DNA of 64,000 bases from an uncultured Verrucomicrobia subdivision 3 bacterium (GTDB taxonomy: Bacteria; Verrucomicrobiota; Verrucomicrobiia; Limisphaerales; DASXHY01). This document shows, in pieces, positions 26,262-35,589 of this stretch. The stretch is taken from contig CALBZA010000070.1 in assembly GCA_937890005.1 (NCBI GenBank), forward strand, positions 1 to 64,000, in the 5' to 3' direction. The notes below the pieces were generated by a model that was given only the letters and a program-made list of their open reading frames with translations, did no database searches and was not told the DNA's origin. Each line of letters begins with the position of its first letter. The stretch's first letter is position 1. Made by a program: the position numbers and the translations under genes.

Positions 26262-27008
26262 ATGAAAGTCATTATTCTCGCAGCAGGATACGCCACGCGC
26301 CTTTATCCATTGACCCTGACCCAGCCGAAGCCGTTGCTGCCGGTTGCCGGCAAACCGATGATCGATTACGTGCTCGATAATCTTTCGGGCATCGAGGGAA
26401 TCGATCGCGTCTATGTCGTCACGAATGCCAAGTTCGCCGGGCACTTTCAGAATTGGGCCGATGATCATGGCGCGAAGAAGTCGCCGCTGAATTTCACGAT
26501 CGTGAACGACGGTTCGACGGACGATACGAACAAGCTCGGCGCCATCGGCGACATTCATTACGTGCTCGATACGCAGAAGGTGGATGACGATCTGATCGTT
26601 GTGGCGGGCGATAATTTGTTCAGCGAAAACCTGGCCGGGTTTGGAAAAGTCTGCCGCGAAAAGAACGCGCCGGTGCTGGCGCTTTACGACGTCGGCGATC
26701 TTGAACAGATCAAGAAATACAACTCGATCACTCTGGACGCCGAGGGCAGGATCACGTTCTTCGAGGAGAAGCCCAAGAACCCGACCAGCACACTCACAGG
26801 CATCGCGCTTTATTACTATCCCAAGTCGGTGATTCCGTTGATCCGACAATACATCGCCGACGGCAACAATCCCGATCAGCCCGGCCGGCTGGTACAATGG
26901 CTTTATCCGCGCACGCCTGTTTACACGTGGAAGGTTCCGGGAATCTGGTACGACATCGGATCGAAGGAAACGCTCGAGGAAGCGAACCGGATATTTGCGA
27001 AGAAGTAA
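26262..27008 (+). CDS. Sugar-nucleotide pyrophosphorylase (NTP_transferase)
   Basis: A 248-residue nucleotidyltransferase that activates a sugar 1-phosphate with an NTP, as in RfbA-like or GlmU-N-like enzymes. The N-terminal signature MKVIILAAGYATRLYPLT with PKPLLPVAGKPMIDY is intact; VVAGDNLF provides the metal-binding Asp, and FEEKPKNP contains the sugar-binding Glu-Lys. The protein lacks a C-terminal acyltransferase domain. The start at MKVII follows the family; an open frame to 26190 is ignored. It would supply cell-surface polysaccharide precursors; the exact sugar is not assigned. Confidence 0.9.
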   Translation: MKVIILAAGYATRLYPLTLTQPKPLLPVAGKPMIDYVLDNLSGIEGIDRVYVVTNAKFAGHFQNWADDHGAKKSPLNFTIVNDGSTDDTNKLGAIGDIHYVLDTQKVDDDLIVVAGDNLFSENLAGFGKVCREKNAPVLALYDVGDLEQIKKYNSITLDAEGRITFFEEKPKNPTSTLTGIALYYYPKSVIPLIRQYIADGNNPDQPGRLVQWLYPRTPVYTWKVPGIWYDIGSKETLEEANRIFAKK

Positions 27009-27026
27009 TCTGTTCGACGGTTCGAA

Positions 27027-27449
27027 TCAGCCGACGCGGAAGGAAATCTTCGTGATCAGGTCCCGTCCGAAGCTGTGCTGGAGACGTTCGAGAATTTCCT
27101 TTCTCCGATAACGCACGATTTCCGCGAGCCACACGTTGCTGTCCACGGTGACAAACAACGTTCCCTTGTTAATGCCGGTGGGTTGCGCATGAGCGACGAT
27201 GTTCGGATCGATCAGTTCGTTCCAGACCTTCACGATCTCTGCTTCTGCGCGGCGATTATCGATCCGCAACTCTTTCAGCACCGCCGGTAGAACGGCGCCG
27301 GCTTTCTTCGTGCGATCCTTGCGCTGTTCTTCCGCTGGTGTGAGATCGATGCCGCGCCAGGCTGCGAGCACACGCTGCCGAGACGAGGACCTTCCGGGTC
27401 CGCGCGGCGGAATGCGTTTGGGTGGAAGCGGCATACTCCAGGGTGCCAT
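27027..27449 (-). CDS. DUF721 / DciA-like protein
   Basis: A 140-residue protein whose C-terminal ~85 residues match the DUF721/DciA domain: VWNELIDPNIVAHAQPTGI, the LFVTVDSNVWLAEIVRYRRK core and a final short strand. DciA loads the replicative helicase DnaB in bacteria lacking DnaC. The N-terminal 50 residues are basic and Pro-rich. It follows the GH42-type gene after 16 bases on the same strand and converges with the nucleotidyltransferase gene. Confidence 0.82.
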   Translation of the reverse strand: MAPWSMPLPPKRIPPRGPGRSSSRQRVLAAWRGIDLTPAEEQRKDRTKKAGAVLPAVLKELRIDNRRAEAEIVKVWNELIDPNIVAHAQPTGINKGTLFVTVDSNVWLAEIVRYRRKEILERLQHSFGRDLITKISFRVG

Positions 27450-27465
27450 GGGGGACGCGTGGTTC

Positions 27466-29532
27466 TTACTCCAGAGGTTTGGCTTCTGGATGTTCGTCCA
27501 GCACCAGGACGCCGTGCGGCGGCAGATCGACGTTTCCGGAGATCGTGTTGCCGGTCAGGAAATCGTGCATCGGCTTGTAGAACTGCACGCGCACCGGTGA
27601 GTTCTGGTGGTTCAACAGGAAATAGATTTTGGTCCCTTCCTTCTCGCGCATGCTCACCTGGATCGTGTCCGGAACCTTGAGCAGCGGATGCAATCCCACC
27701 ATCTGCCGCAACCACAGAACGAGGTCATGGTAGAAATGCTGATGACTCTGCGTGCCGATGTAGATCGCGCGGCCCAGACCGTAGGGATTCATCGTCATTG
27801 CCGGCCGGCCCGCATAGAAGTCCTTCGCGTACGTCGCGAGAACCTGGCATTCCTTCGGCTCGATGATGTCGCACCAGAGCCGTGCCGGATGCAGGTGGCT
27901 GGTTGGAAACGCGCCCTTGAAGGTGAGATGATTTTCCTCACCGGGCGGCAGCGGATCGAACTCCAGCACTTCCAGTCCGAACAGATCGGTCAGGTCGTGG
28001 GGATAACCGTTCTCTGCGGCCATGGCGTGTTCATCGACGAGTCCCGTGTTGAACGTGGCGACGAGAGTGCCGCCGTTCTGCACGTAAAGCTTCAGCATGT
28101 CGGCTTCGGCTCCGGAAAGCAGATGCAAGGAGGGCGCGAAGACGATTCGATATTTTCCAAGATCCTCGGTCGGACGCGCGAAATCGACCGAGATGTTGCG
28201 GTCGTGAAGAGCGTTGTAGATGAGCTGGATGTGTTCGCGCAGATTGAAGTGCCGGTTCGGCTGCATCGGCTGCTGCAACATCCAGTCATTGTCATGGCTG
28301 TAGAGAATGCAGGCCTCGGCCACCACCTTGGTCCCCTTGAGTGCCGGCGCGAGCAGTTTGATCTCTTCGCCGATCTGGCAGATTTCCTTGAACGCGCGGC
28401 TGTTCGGCTGGAAATGATGTGGCACAACCGCGCCGAAGAATTTCTCATTGCCGATGCGCGACTGGCGCCAGTGATAATAAAGCACTCCACAGGCACCGCG
28501 GGACAGAAGCTGGTAGGTAAAGAGTCGCACGACGCCCGGTCTCACAAGCGAATTCACATCCTGCCAGTTCACCTGTCCGGCCTTCTGTTCGATTACCCAG
28601 AAGCCGCAGTCGCCGTCCGGCGTGCGGATGTTCTCCTTCTTGAGCGAACGCAGAATGTCGATGTCGCACGCGAGTTCCGACGCCTTGCTCTTGATGGCCG
28701 CGTTGCTTTCGACCGAAACGAAATCGATCACCTTCGCGACGTCGAAATGATCGAATTTCCGTTGCAGTGCGCGGAGGTTGGTGGTGGTTGGAATGTTCGG
28801 AGTGATTTCAGCCAGCACTTCAGTCTGCATGCGGACGAACGCAACGATCGTGTCGCTGCTGAACCGCGCCCAGTCGAGCAGCAACGCTGCGTTGTGCATG
28901 GTTGGCGCGCGCATTGGCATCGGCGCTTCGTCGAAGGAATTCACCACCTGCCCGAGATAATACAGTCCGAGCTGTTGGTTCAGGCGCTCGACAGTTTCGT
29001 ATTTCAGCTTGAGCCAGTTCTGCCATTCGAGCTTTGTGTCCTCGTTGAAGGACCATTCGCTCTGGTGCCCGCCGATGCCACTGTCGATCTGCCATGCAAT
29101 GAGCTGTGGATGATCGCCAAGGGCTTTGGCCATTTCCTCAACGATGCGTTTGGAAAAGTTCCAGTAGGTGTCGTTGTTGAAGCAGACCGCGCGGCGGGTG
29201 CCTTCGTGTATCACGAGCCCGCGTTCGTCGCGCGGGAGAATTTCCGGATGTTTTTTTGCGAGCCAGACAGGCGGTGCGGCGGTGGGGGTGGCGAGCACGA
29301 CGTGGATTCCATGCTTCTCCATGACATCCATCACGCGCCGCAGCCAGCTGAAGTCGAACTGTCCCTCTTCGCGTTCTGAAAGCCCCCATGAATACTCGCC
29401 AAGGCGAACCACATTCACGCCCGCTTTCACCATCAGTTCAGCATCCAGCTCCCATTGTGATTCTGGATTTTCGGGAGTGCCACCGTAAGGAAAGACCCAT
29501 TGCTCGGGATAGTAATCAACGCCGAAATACAT
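27466..29532 (-). CDS. GH42-family beta-galactosidase-like protein with altered acid/base site
   Basis: A 688-residue protein with the GH42 layout: TIM barrel (about 1-380, beginning GVDYYPEQW), trimerisation-type domain (about 395-610) and a C-terminal beta domain. The nucleophile is probably E315 in WVIEQKAGQVNW, near the position (E312) of the Thermus enzyme. The acid/base motif, normally WQIDNEYG, reads WQIDSGIGGH (S151, G152), so both Asn and the catalytic Glu are missing; the codons are clearly AGT GGC. There is no signal peptide. It may be a lectin-like pseudoenzyme or use another acid. DciA lies 16 bases downstream. Confidence 0.88.
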   Translation of the reverse strand: MYFGVDYYPEQWVFPYGGTPENPESQWELDAELMVKAGVNVVRLGEYSWGLSEREEGQFDFSWLRRVMDVMEKHGIHVVLATPTAAPPVWLAKKHPEILPRDERGLVIHEGTRRAVCFNNDTYWNFSKRIVEEMAKALGDHPQLIAWQIDSGIGGHQSEWSFNEDTKLEWQNWLKLKYETVERLNQQLGLYYLGQVVNSFDEAPMPMRAPTMHNAALLLDWARFSSDTIVAFVRMQTEVLAEITPNIPTTTNLRALQRKFDHFDVAKVIDFVSVESNAAIKSKASELACDIDILRSLKKENIRTPDGDCGFWVIEQKAGQVNWQDVNSLVRPGVVRLFTYQLLSRGACGVLYYHWRQSRIGNEKFFGAVVPHHFQPNSRAFKEICQIGEEIKLLAPALKGTKVVAEACILYSHDNDWMLQQPMQPNRHFNLREHIQLIYNALHDRNISVDFARPTEDLGKYRIVFAPSLHLLSGAEADMLKLYVQNGGTLVATFNTGLVDEHAMAAENGYPHDLTDLFGLEVLEFDPLPPGEENHLTFKGAFPTSHLHPARLWCDIIEPKECQVLATYAKDFYAGRPAMTMNPYGLGRAIYIGTQSHQHFYHDLVLWLRQMVGLHPLLKVPDTIQVSMREKEGTKIYFLLNHQNSPVRVQFYKPMHDFLTGNTISGNVDLPPHGVLVLDEHPEAKPLE

Positions 29533-29771
29533 AAGCTTAAACGTTGTTTGCCACGTGTGGCGCGCTACGCCCTGACTCTATGCCCGGAATATTACACCCG
29601 CAACGCATTTCTTCCCGGAGCCTTCGCGTACGTTCGCAATTTGCCTCATGCGATCGTTGTGTCGTCTTGATGCTCCTGCGTGCATCGGAGTGTGTGTTGT
29701 GAAAAAATCGGACTGGCCAAACTGCGGTGGCTCCCCGATTGTATGGCCTGCTTTTTTTGAGCAGCACTACG

Positions 29772-30650
29772 ATGTTTACCGGAACTTACACTGCAATTGT
29801 AACGCCCTTCAAAAACGGGCAGTTGGATGAACCTGCACTGGAACGTCTCGTCAAATCTCAGATCAAAGGCGGCGTGGATGGAATTGTCCCTGTCGGCACC
29901 ACCGGCGAATCGCCCACGGTCAGCTACGAGGAACATATCCAGGTGATCAAACTTTCGGTTAAATTCGCCGCGGGCAAAGTAAAGGTGCTGGCCGGCACCG
30001 GCGCCAATTCAACCACGGAAGCCATTTACCTGACGAAGGAGGCCGAGAAGGCTGGCGCGGATGGTTCGCTTCAGGTTGCGCCCTATTACAACAAACCGAC
30101 GCAGGAAGGATTGTTCCAGCATTTCAAGGCAATTGCGAAAACCACAAAACTTCCGATCGTGCTCTACAGCATTCCGGGACGCTGTGGAATCGAGATTGCC
30201 GTGGACACCGTCAAGCGCCTCGCTGCCGAATGCAAAAACATCGTCGGCATCAAGGAAGCGGGCGGCAACTGCGATCGTGTCAGCCAGTTGCGCGCTGCGC
30301 TCGGACCGAAGTTCGTGATTCTGAGCGGCGACGATTCGCTTACCATTCCGTTCATGTCGGTCGGCGCGCAGGGAGTCATCAGCGTGGCATCGAACATCAT
30401 TCCGCGTGAAGTCTCGCAGATGGTGAATGCATTTGTCGCAGGCCAGCCGAAGAAGGCGCTCGCGTTGCACCAGAAATTTTATCCGCTCTTCAAGGATCTG
30501 TTCGTGGAAACGAACCCGGTCCCGATCAAAGCCGCACTGGCGATGAAGGGCTTGCTGGAGGAAGAGTATCGTCTGCCGCTGGTTTCAATGTCGGCCAAGA
30601 ATCGTGAAACGCTGACGAAGACACTGAAGGCGACAGGAGTTTTGAAATGA
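29772..30650 (+). CDS. dapA: 4-hydroxy-tetrahydrodipicolinate synthase
   Basis: Condenses pyruvate with aspartate semialdehyde in lysine and diaminopimelate synthesis. It is a 292-residue TIM barrel of normal length. The Schiff-base lysine is K161 (NIVGIKEAGG), with T44-T45 in GTTGES, Y132 in VLYSIPGR and R138. The start at MFTGTYTAIVTPF matches the family; an upstream open frame to 29727 is ignored. It is followed by dapB after a heptad-array gap, giving a lysine-pathway unit with folK and maf downstream. The 239-base upstream gap shows no lysine riboswitch. Confidence 0.96.
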   Translation: MFTGTYTAIVTPFKNGQLDEPALERLVKSQIKGGVDGIVPVGTTGESPTVSYEEHIQVIKLSVKFAAGKVKVLAGTGANSTTEAIYLTKEAEKAGADGSLQVAPYYNKPTQEGLFQHFKAIAKTTKLPIVLYSIPGRCGIEIAVDTVKRLAAECKNIVGIKEAGGNCDRVSQLRAALGPKFVILSGDDSLTIPFMSVGAQGVISVASNIIPREVSQMVNAFVAGQPKKALALHQKFYPLFKDLFVETNPVPIKAALAMKGLLEEEYRLPLVSMSAKNRETLTKTLKATGVLK

Positions 30651-30656
30651 AGAATG

Positions 30657-30751
30657 AAACGTGATACGTGATGCCGCGCGCCTTGGAATAGTCTTTAGCG
30701 AAATCACGCATTCACGCTTCACTCGTCACGTAATCACGCATCACGCATCAC
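30657..30751. repeat. Inverted heptad arms between dapA and dapB
   Basis: A short left arm of GTGATAC-type units (30657-30672) and a longer right arm of TCACGCA-type units (30702-30751) are inverted to each other and separated by about 30 bases. Together they fill the 117-base dapA-dapB gap. Confidence 0.75.
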
Positions 30752-30767
30752 TTTCCTTTACCCGAAC

Positions 30768-31502
30768 ATGACCAAAGTAATCATAGCCGGTTCCAAAGGC
30801 CGCATGGGCCAGGCGCTGTTGAGTTGCGCGGCACGCATTCCCGAACTTGAAGTGGTTGGCGCGGTTGATCAGGGCGACGATTTGTCCGCATTGATCGGCA
30901 GGTGCGATGTTGTCATCGATTTCAGCTTTCACACCGCCACGCTGCCCATCGCGAAATTCTGCGCTCAGAACAAGAAAGCCGTTGTGATCGGAACCACCGG
31001 TCACAGCCCTCAGGAAAAATCGGAGATCACGAATTTGAAATCGCAGATTCCGATGGTGATGGCCACGAACTTTTCGACGGGCGTGAACACCCTGTTCTGG
31101 CTGACGCGGAAGGCCGTGGAGATCCTTGGGCCATCGTTCGATCTCGAAGTGGTGGAAATGCATCATCGCCTCAAGAAAGACGCGCCAAGCGGGACGGCGA
31201 CGACACTTCTGGAAATTCTCGGCGATGTCCGCAAAGTCCAGCTGGAGGAAGCGCTTCGTCATGGACGGAAAGGCATCACCGGCGAACGCACCAGTTCGGA
31301 GATTGGCATTCATGCAATCCGCGGCGGCGACGTCGTGGGAGATCATACGGTGATCTTTGCGGCGAACGGCGAGCGGGTGGAGCTGGCTCACAAGGCATCG
31401 AGTCGCGAGACATTTGCGAACGGCGCATTGCGCGCGGCGCAGTGGCTCGTGAAGCAGAAGCCAGGTCTCTACGACATGCAGGATGTGCTTGGGCTGAAGT
31501 GA
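30768..31502 (+). CDS. dapB: 4-hydroxy-tetrahydrodipicolinate reductase
   Basis: NAD(P)H-dependent second step after DapA, 244 residues. The nucleotide loop GSKGRMG (8-14), the GTTGHS motif and the catalytic pair H132-H133 with K136/K137 in EMHHRLKKDAPSGTA are all intact. It lies downstream of dapA; its stop is separated from folK by one base, so the two are likely coupled. Confidence 0.96.
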   Translation: MTKVIIAGSKGRMGQALLSCAARIPELEVVGAVDQGDDLSALIGRCDVVIDFSFHTATLPIAKFCAQNKKAVVIGTTGHSPQEKSEITNLKSQIPMVMATNFSTGVNTLFWLTRKAVEILGPSFDLEVVEMHHRLKKDAPSGTATTLLEILGDVRKVQLEEALRHGRKGITGERTSSEIGIHAIRGGDVVGDHTVIFAANGERVELAHKASSRETFANGALRAAQWLVKQKPGLYDMQDVLGLK

Positions 31503-31503
31503 G

Positions 31504-32025
31504 GTGCCAGTGCGAAACGAGAGGCTTCAGGAAAAGGCTGCCGTCATCGCACTGGGCTCCAATCTGGGAGATTCGCGGCAGTTGTTGCTCGACGCGATGG
31601 CGAGGCTGGAAACGTTCTCAACTTCACCGCTGATTCGATCTTCGCTCTGGCAAACCACACCGGTCGATTGTCCGCCGGGTTCGCCCGTGTTTCTCAATGC
31701 GGTCGTTCTTCTCAGTCCGCGAATGGGGGAAACACCCGAGTCATTGCTCGCACAGCTTCAGGCATTGGAAAAGGAGTTCGGACGCCAGCCGAAGAAGGTG
31801 TTGAACGAAGCCCGTCCGCTGGATCTCGACCTGATTGCTTTCAGAAACAAAACGCGGAATTCTTCGGAGCTGACCTTGCCGCATCCGCGCGCGCATCTGA
31901 GGAGGTTCGTGCTGGAGCCGCTTGTTGAGATTGCTCCTGATTTCATTCTTCCCGGACAGACTGAAACGGCGGCAGGGCTTTTGGGCCGATTGACTTCTGA
32001 CGAAGCTGTCCGAAGGTTGCTGTGA
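31504..32025 (+). CDS. folK: 2-amino-4-hydroxy-6-hydroxymethyldihydropteridine pyrophosphokinase
   Basis: Transfers pyrophosphate from ATP to 6-hydroxymethyl-dihydropterin in folate synthesis; 173 residues. The conserved ALGSNLGDS, the FLNAVV region, the RPLDLDLIAF metal-binding motif (two Asp) and the LPHPRAHLRRFVLEPL signature are present. The start is a GTG one base after the dapB stop; a second GTG two codons later is also possible. Confidence 0.95.
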   Translation: MPVRNERLQEKAAVIALGSNLGDSRQLLLDAMARLETFSTSPLIRSSLWQTTPVDCPPGSPVFLNAVVLLSPRMGETPESLLAQLQALEKEFGRQPKKVLNEARPLDLDLIAFRNKTRNSSELTLPHPRAHLRRFVLEPLVEIAPDFILPGQTETAAGLLGRLTSDEAVRRLL

Positions 32026-32037
32026 TTTTATCGGGGA

Positions 32038-32649
32038 ATGGAGAACGAACGAACGATGAATCTGCCGCCGCTGATCCTTGCATCCGCATCGCCGCGACGT
32101 TTGGAGTTGCTAAAGCAACTCGGGGTGGATTTCACGGTGGTGCCGAGCGACGCCGCGGAGCTGCATCAGGACGATCTGACCGCGCGCGAGGTTTGCCAGA
32201 TCAACGCCTACCGAAAAGCTCACGCTGTTGCGAAGAAGTTTCCTGACGCGCTCGTGCTGGGAGCCGACACGCTCGTGTATCTGGACAATCAGCTTTTCGG
32301 AAAACCGGGCAGCCTGGAGGAAGCGTATAAAATGCTTGAACGGCTTCAGGGCCGGACGCATCAGGTCGTCACTGCGATTTGCCTGATCCATCAGCGCAAC
32401 CACAAGCAGACACAGTTCTCCGATCTCACCGATGTGACGTTCCGTCCGTTGGATTCCGTGCAGATCCAACGCTACCTGATCCAGACCAACCCGCTCGACA
32501 AGGCAGGCGCTTATGCGATTCAGGAGAATGGCGACCTGATTATCGAAAGAATTTCTGGTTCCTACACCAACGTGGTTGGGTTGCCCGTGGAGCGGCTTAG
32601 AGAAGAGCTTCAGCTCTGGGCAAAATCCAACGGCCACAGCACCTTCTGA
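32038..32649 (+). CDS. maf: Maf-family nucleotide pyrophosphatase
   Basis: A 203-residue Maf/YhdE-type enzyme that hydrolyses non-canonical or pyrimidine nucleoside triphosphates. It shows the N-terminal LILASASPRRLELLKQLGV, the GADTLVYLDNQLFGKP motif with the catalytic Asp, and the late DKAGAYAIQ and GSYTNVVGLP motifs. M7 (MNLPPLILAS) is an alternative start closer to the conserved N-terminus. It follows folK by 12 bases and closes the dapA-dapB-folK-maf run. Confidence 0.95.
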   Translation: MENERTMNLPPLILASASPRRLELLKQLGVDFTVVPSDAAELHQDDLTAREVCQINAYRKAHAVAKKFPDALVLGADTLVYLDNQLFGKPGSLEEAYKMLERLQGRTHQVVTAICLIHQRNHKQTQFSDLTDVTFRPLDSVQIQRYLIQTNPLDKAGAYAIQENGDLIIERISGSYTNVVGLPVERLREELQLWAKSNGHSTF

Positions 32650-32804
32650 TTTTCGGAAGGATTTCATTGAGGCTGCAGTCCGCAGCGGGATCGCGCTGCG
32701 CGGGTCAGGTTTGGGCAATTCCGGGTTAGCCGGAAGCCTTCCGCTCGTATAATGTCCGGCATTTGAAAAGCTGATGAAATTTACTGTCAACGGGAGGGAA
32801 CACC

Positions 32805-35582
32805 ATGAGTCGGGGACGCAATCAATCTTCTGACTCGGAAAAGGAGTTGCAGAGAACGTCGCTGGACGGCGCAACCAACGCAGTGGTCATCTGCGACCTG
32901 ACCGGACACATTTCATGGGTGAATTCTGCGTTCTCGCGCATGACTGGATACTCAATCGAAGAGGCCGTCAATGATCGCACGCGCATTTTCAGCTCCGGAA
33001 AATGCGACACGCAATTCTACGAGCAGCTTTGGAAAATGGTCATGGAAGGGGACGTGTTCCAGGCGGAGGTGATCAATAGCCGGAAGGACGGAACCCTGTA
33101 TGTGGAACGGAACACCATCACGCCCGTGCGCGATGTCGCCGGGCAGGTGCGTCATTTTATTGCGGTGAAGGAGGATGTCACTGCGACTTCCAACGCGCTG
33201 GCTGAGTCCCGTCGGTCCGCTCAGCGGTCGCGCCTGTTGTTCGAGTACGCTCCGGATGCGTTTTACCTGCACGATCTCGACGGGGTTTTCGTCGATGGAA
33301 ACCTCGGCGCCGAAAAGATGATTGGCTGTGGGCGTCAGGAGTTGATCGGAAAAAGTTTTCAAACTCTCGGGTTGCTCGACGAGAACGATCTGAAAAAGGC
33401 GCTCGAATGTCTTGAGCTGAATCGGAAGGGCGAGGTGGTGTCCACCGAGCTGGTGTTGAACCGAAGGGATGGCCGGCGTGTTCCAATGGAGGTTAAAACC
33501 TATCCGCTGGAAATCGACGGGCGAGTCCTCGTGCTCGGCATAGCCCGCGATATTTCCGAACGGAAGGCATCCGCCGCGCGGGCGCAGGTCCTTGCCGGAT
33601 TGAGCGGCGAGCTGAATGAAATGGTTTCCTCGACCAGGGTCGGCGAGGTCGCGGCGAAGGCGGCGGCACGGCTGTTTTCATGGGACGCCTGTTTTATCGA
33701 CACCGTGAACATCGCTGAGGGAACGGGAAGGCGGCTGTTCCAGCAGGGGAGCCAGTTTACGCTCGGGGATGGAGCTGTCCCCGCCGGCGTGTTTGAAATT
33801 GACGAGGTGTATAAAACTCTCCTGACCGAAGCCCGGATGGGGTCAATGAAGGACCAGGGCGCTTTGGTGGAGGCGTCGAAGTTGGACCGCGACGGGCAGT
33901 TCATGTGTGCTCCAATGCGGCATGAAGGAAATGTGGTCGGGCTGATCTTTCTTCAGCGTGCCTCTGAATCGCGTTACACCGCGGACGACCTTCAATGTCT
34001 CCAGATGCTTTCGGATCATTGCGGTGCCGCGGTGGAACGCGTTCTGGCGCGCGAAGCGCTGGTGGAGAGCGAGGCCAATTATCGCATGCTGATCGAGCGG
34101 ATGCCCGATGCCGTGTTCGTGCATGTGAATGAACGGATCGTTTTCGCAAATGCTGCGGCGGCTCATCTCGCGGGGTTGAAACACGAGCGGGAGATGATTG
34201 GGCGCGACGCGCTGCTTTTCGCTCCGCCGGAAAAACGTGAGGAGATTCGTCAGCGATTGCAACGGTGCATGGTCGGACTGGAGAATCCGATGCAGGAACA
34301 GAAGTTGTGCCGGGCCGATGGAACACCGTTCCTTGGCGAAGGCGTCTCCGTTCCATTCACCTACCGGGGCAAGCCCGCCGTGCAGACGATCATTCGCGAC
34401 GTGACCGGAAGACGGCGTATTGAAGAAAAGCTTCAGCATGCGCAAAAGCTTCAGGCAATTGGGACGCTTGCCGGTGGAATCGCGCACGACTTCAACAACA
34501 TCCTCGGCGGCATCATCGGCTACTCACAACTCGCCCAAATGGACGCGGGGGAGAATCCAGTTGTTCAGGAACATCTGCAGCATGTGTTGAAGGCGGCGGA
34601 CCGCGCGAAGGAACTGGTCGCGCAGATACTCACTTTCAGCCGCCAGACGAAACAGGAACGACGGCCGGTGCGACTTGCACCCGTGACAAAAGAGGTGGTG
34701 AAGCTGATTCGGGCGGCGTTGCCTGCCACCATTGAAGTGGTGGGAAACATTGATGCCGGTGCTCCAGCTGTCACCGCCGACACCACGCAGATTCATCAGG
34801 TCCTGATGAATCTTTGCACGAACGCATCACACGCGATCGGAACACGGACGGGAAGGATTGAAGTCGAACTGGCCCGGGAAACGATCACCGCAGAATCCGC
34901 TGCAAAACATCCAGGCATTGCGCCGGGCGAGTTCACGCGACTGACCGTTTCGGACAATGGCCACGGCATCGCACCCGAAAATCTGAAGCGCGTTTTTGAA
35001 CCGTTTTTCACCACCAAATCGCCCTGGGAAGGAACGGGGTTGGGACTGGCTGTGGTTCATGGGATTGTCGAGCAGCACGGTGGAATCATTGAAATCCACA
35101 GCGAACTGAATCGCGGAACGCGTGTGGATGTTTTTCTGCCGGCAACCGATTTTCGCGACGAATCTGAGGGCAATAGACTGGATGAAATGCCGCAGGGCGC
35201 AGGTGAGCGGATTTTATTCGTTGATGACGAGCCTGCGGTGGCGGAAACATCGCGATTGCTTTTGGAACGGCTGGGGTATTGCGTCACGATCGAGCTGGAT
35301 CCGCGGTTGGCGCTTGACCGGTTTGAGAAGGCGCCGGAGGGATTCGACATGGTGTTCACGGACCTGACAATGCCGGGGTTGACCGGTGCGGAACTGGCCT
35401 TGCGTATTCTCGAAAAAAGGCCGGGAATGCCAGTGATGGTGGCGACGGGATTTAATGCTACGACGGATGGCGATACGTTACGGCAACTCGGCGTTCGAGA
35501 TCTGGTGATGAAACCGCTGACGCCATCGTTGCTGGCGCAGACGGTGCGAAAGGCACTGACTGGAACCGTGGATCGGTTTTGA
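32805..35582 (+). CDS. Hybrid sensor histidine kinase (PAS-PAS-GAF-PAS-HisKA-HATPase-REC)
   Basis: A 925-residue cytoplasmic sensor kinase without membrane segments. The order is PAS (about 18-130), PAS with PAC (about 140-255), GAF (about 265-415), PAS (about 423-545), HisKA with phospho-His H561 (GGIAHDFNN), HATPase (about 655-785, with GHGIAPEN and GTGLGLAVVHG) and a C-terminal receiver with phospho-acceptor D853 (FTDLTMPG). It should sense an intracellular signal, perhaps redox or a ligand, and pass phosphate through its receiver. The next gene, seven bases on, encodes a response regulator and is the likely partner. Confidence 0.93.
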   Translation: MSRGRNQSSDSEKELQRTSLDGATNAVVICDLTGHISWVNSAFSRMTGYSIEEAVNDRTRIFSSGKCDTQFYEQLWKMVMEGDVFQAEVINSRKDGTLYVERNTITPVRDVAGQVRHFIAVKEDVTATSNALAESRRSAQRSRLLFEYAPDAFYLHDLDGVFVDGNLGAEKMIGCGRQELIGKSFQTLGLLDENDLKKALECLELNRKGEVVSTELVLNRRDGRRVPMEVKTYPLEIDGRVLVLGIARDISERKASAARAQVLAGLSGELNEMVSSTRVGEVAAKAAARLFSWDACFIDTVNIAEGTGRRLFQQGSQFTLGDGAVPAGVFEIDEVYKTLLTEARMGSMKDQGALVEASKLDRDGQFMCAPMRHEGNVVGLIFLQRASESRYTADDLQCLQMLSDHCGAAVERVLAREALVESEANYRMLIERMPDAVFVHVNERIVFANAAAAHLAGLKHEREMIGRDALLFAPPEKREEIRQRLQRCMVGLENPMQEQKLCRADGTPFLGEGVSVPFTYRGKPAVQTIIRDVTGRRRIEEKLQHAQKLQAIGTLAGGIAHDFNNILGGIIGYSQLAQMDAGENPVVQEHLQHVLKAADRAKELVAQILTFSRQTKQERRPVRLAPVTKEVVKLIRAALPATIEVVGNIDAGAPAVTADTTQIHQVLMNLCTNASHAIGTRTGRIEVELARETITAESAAKHPGIAPGEFTRLTVSDNGHGIAPENLKRVFEPFFTTKSPWEGTGLGLAVVHGIVEQHGGIIEIHSELNRGTRVDVFLPATDFRDESEGNRLDEMPQGAGERILFVDDEPAVAETSRLLLERLGYCVTIELDPRLALDRFEKAPEGFDMVFTDLTMPGLTGAELALRILEKRPGMPVMVATGFNATTDGDTLRQLGVRDLVMKPLTPSLLAQTVRKALTGTVDRF

Positions 35583-35589
35583 AATCAGT

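Noticed and set aside
27607..29379. Long open frame (590 aa) antisense to the GH42 gene
   Set aside because: GH42 motifs on the other strand are unambiguous; the antisense translation has no domain and a biased composition.
29533..29771. Lysine riboswitch upstream of dapA
   Set aside because: The leader is long enough, but none of the conserved lysine-aptamer blocks could be found.
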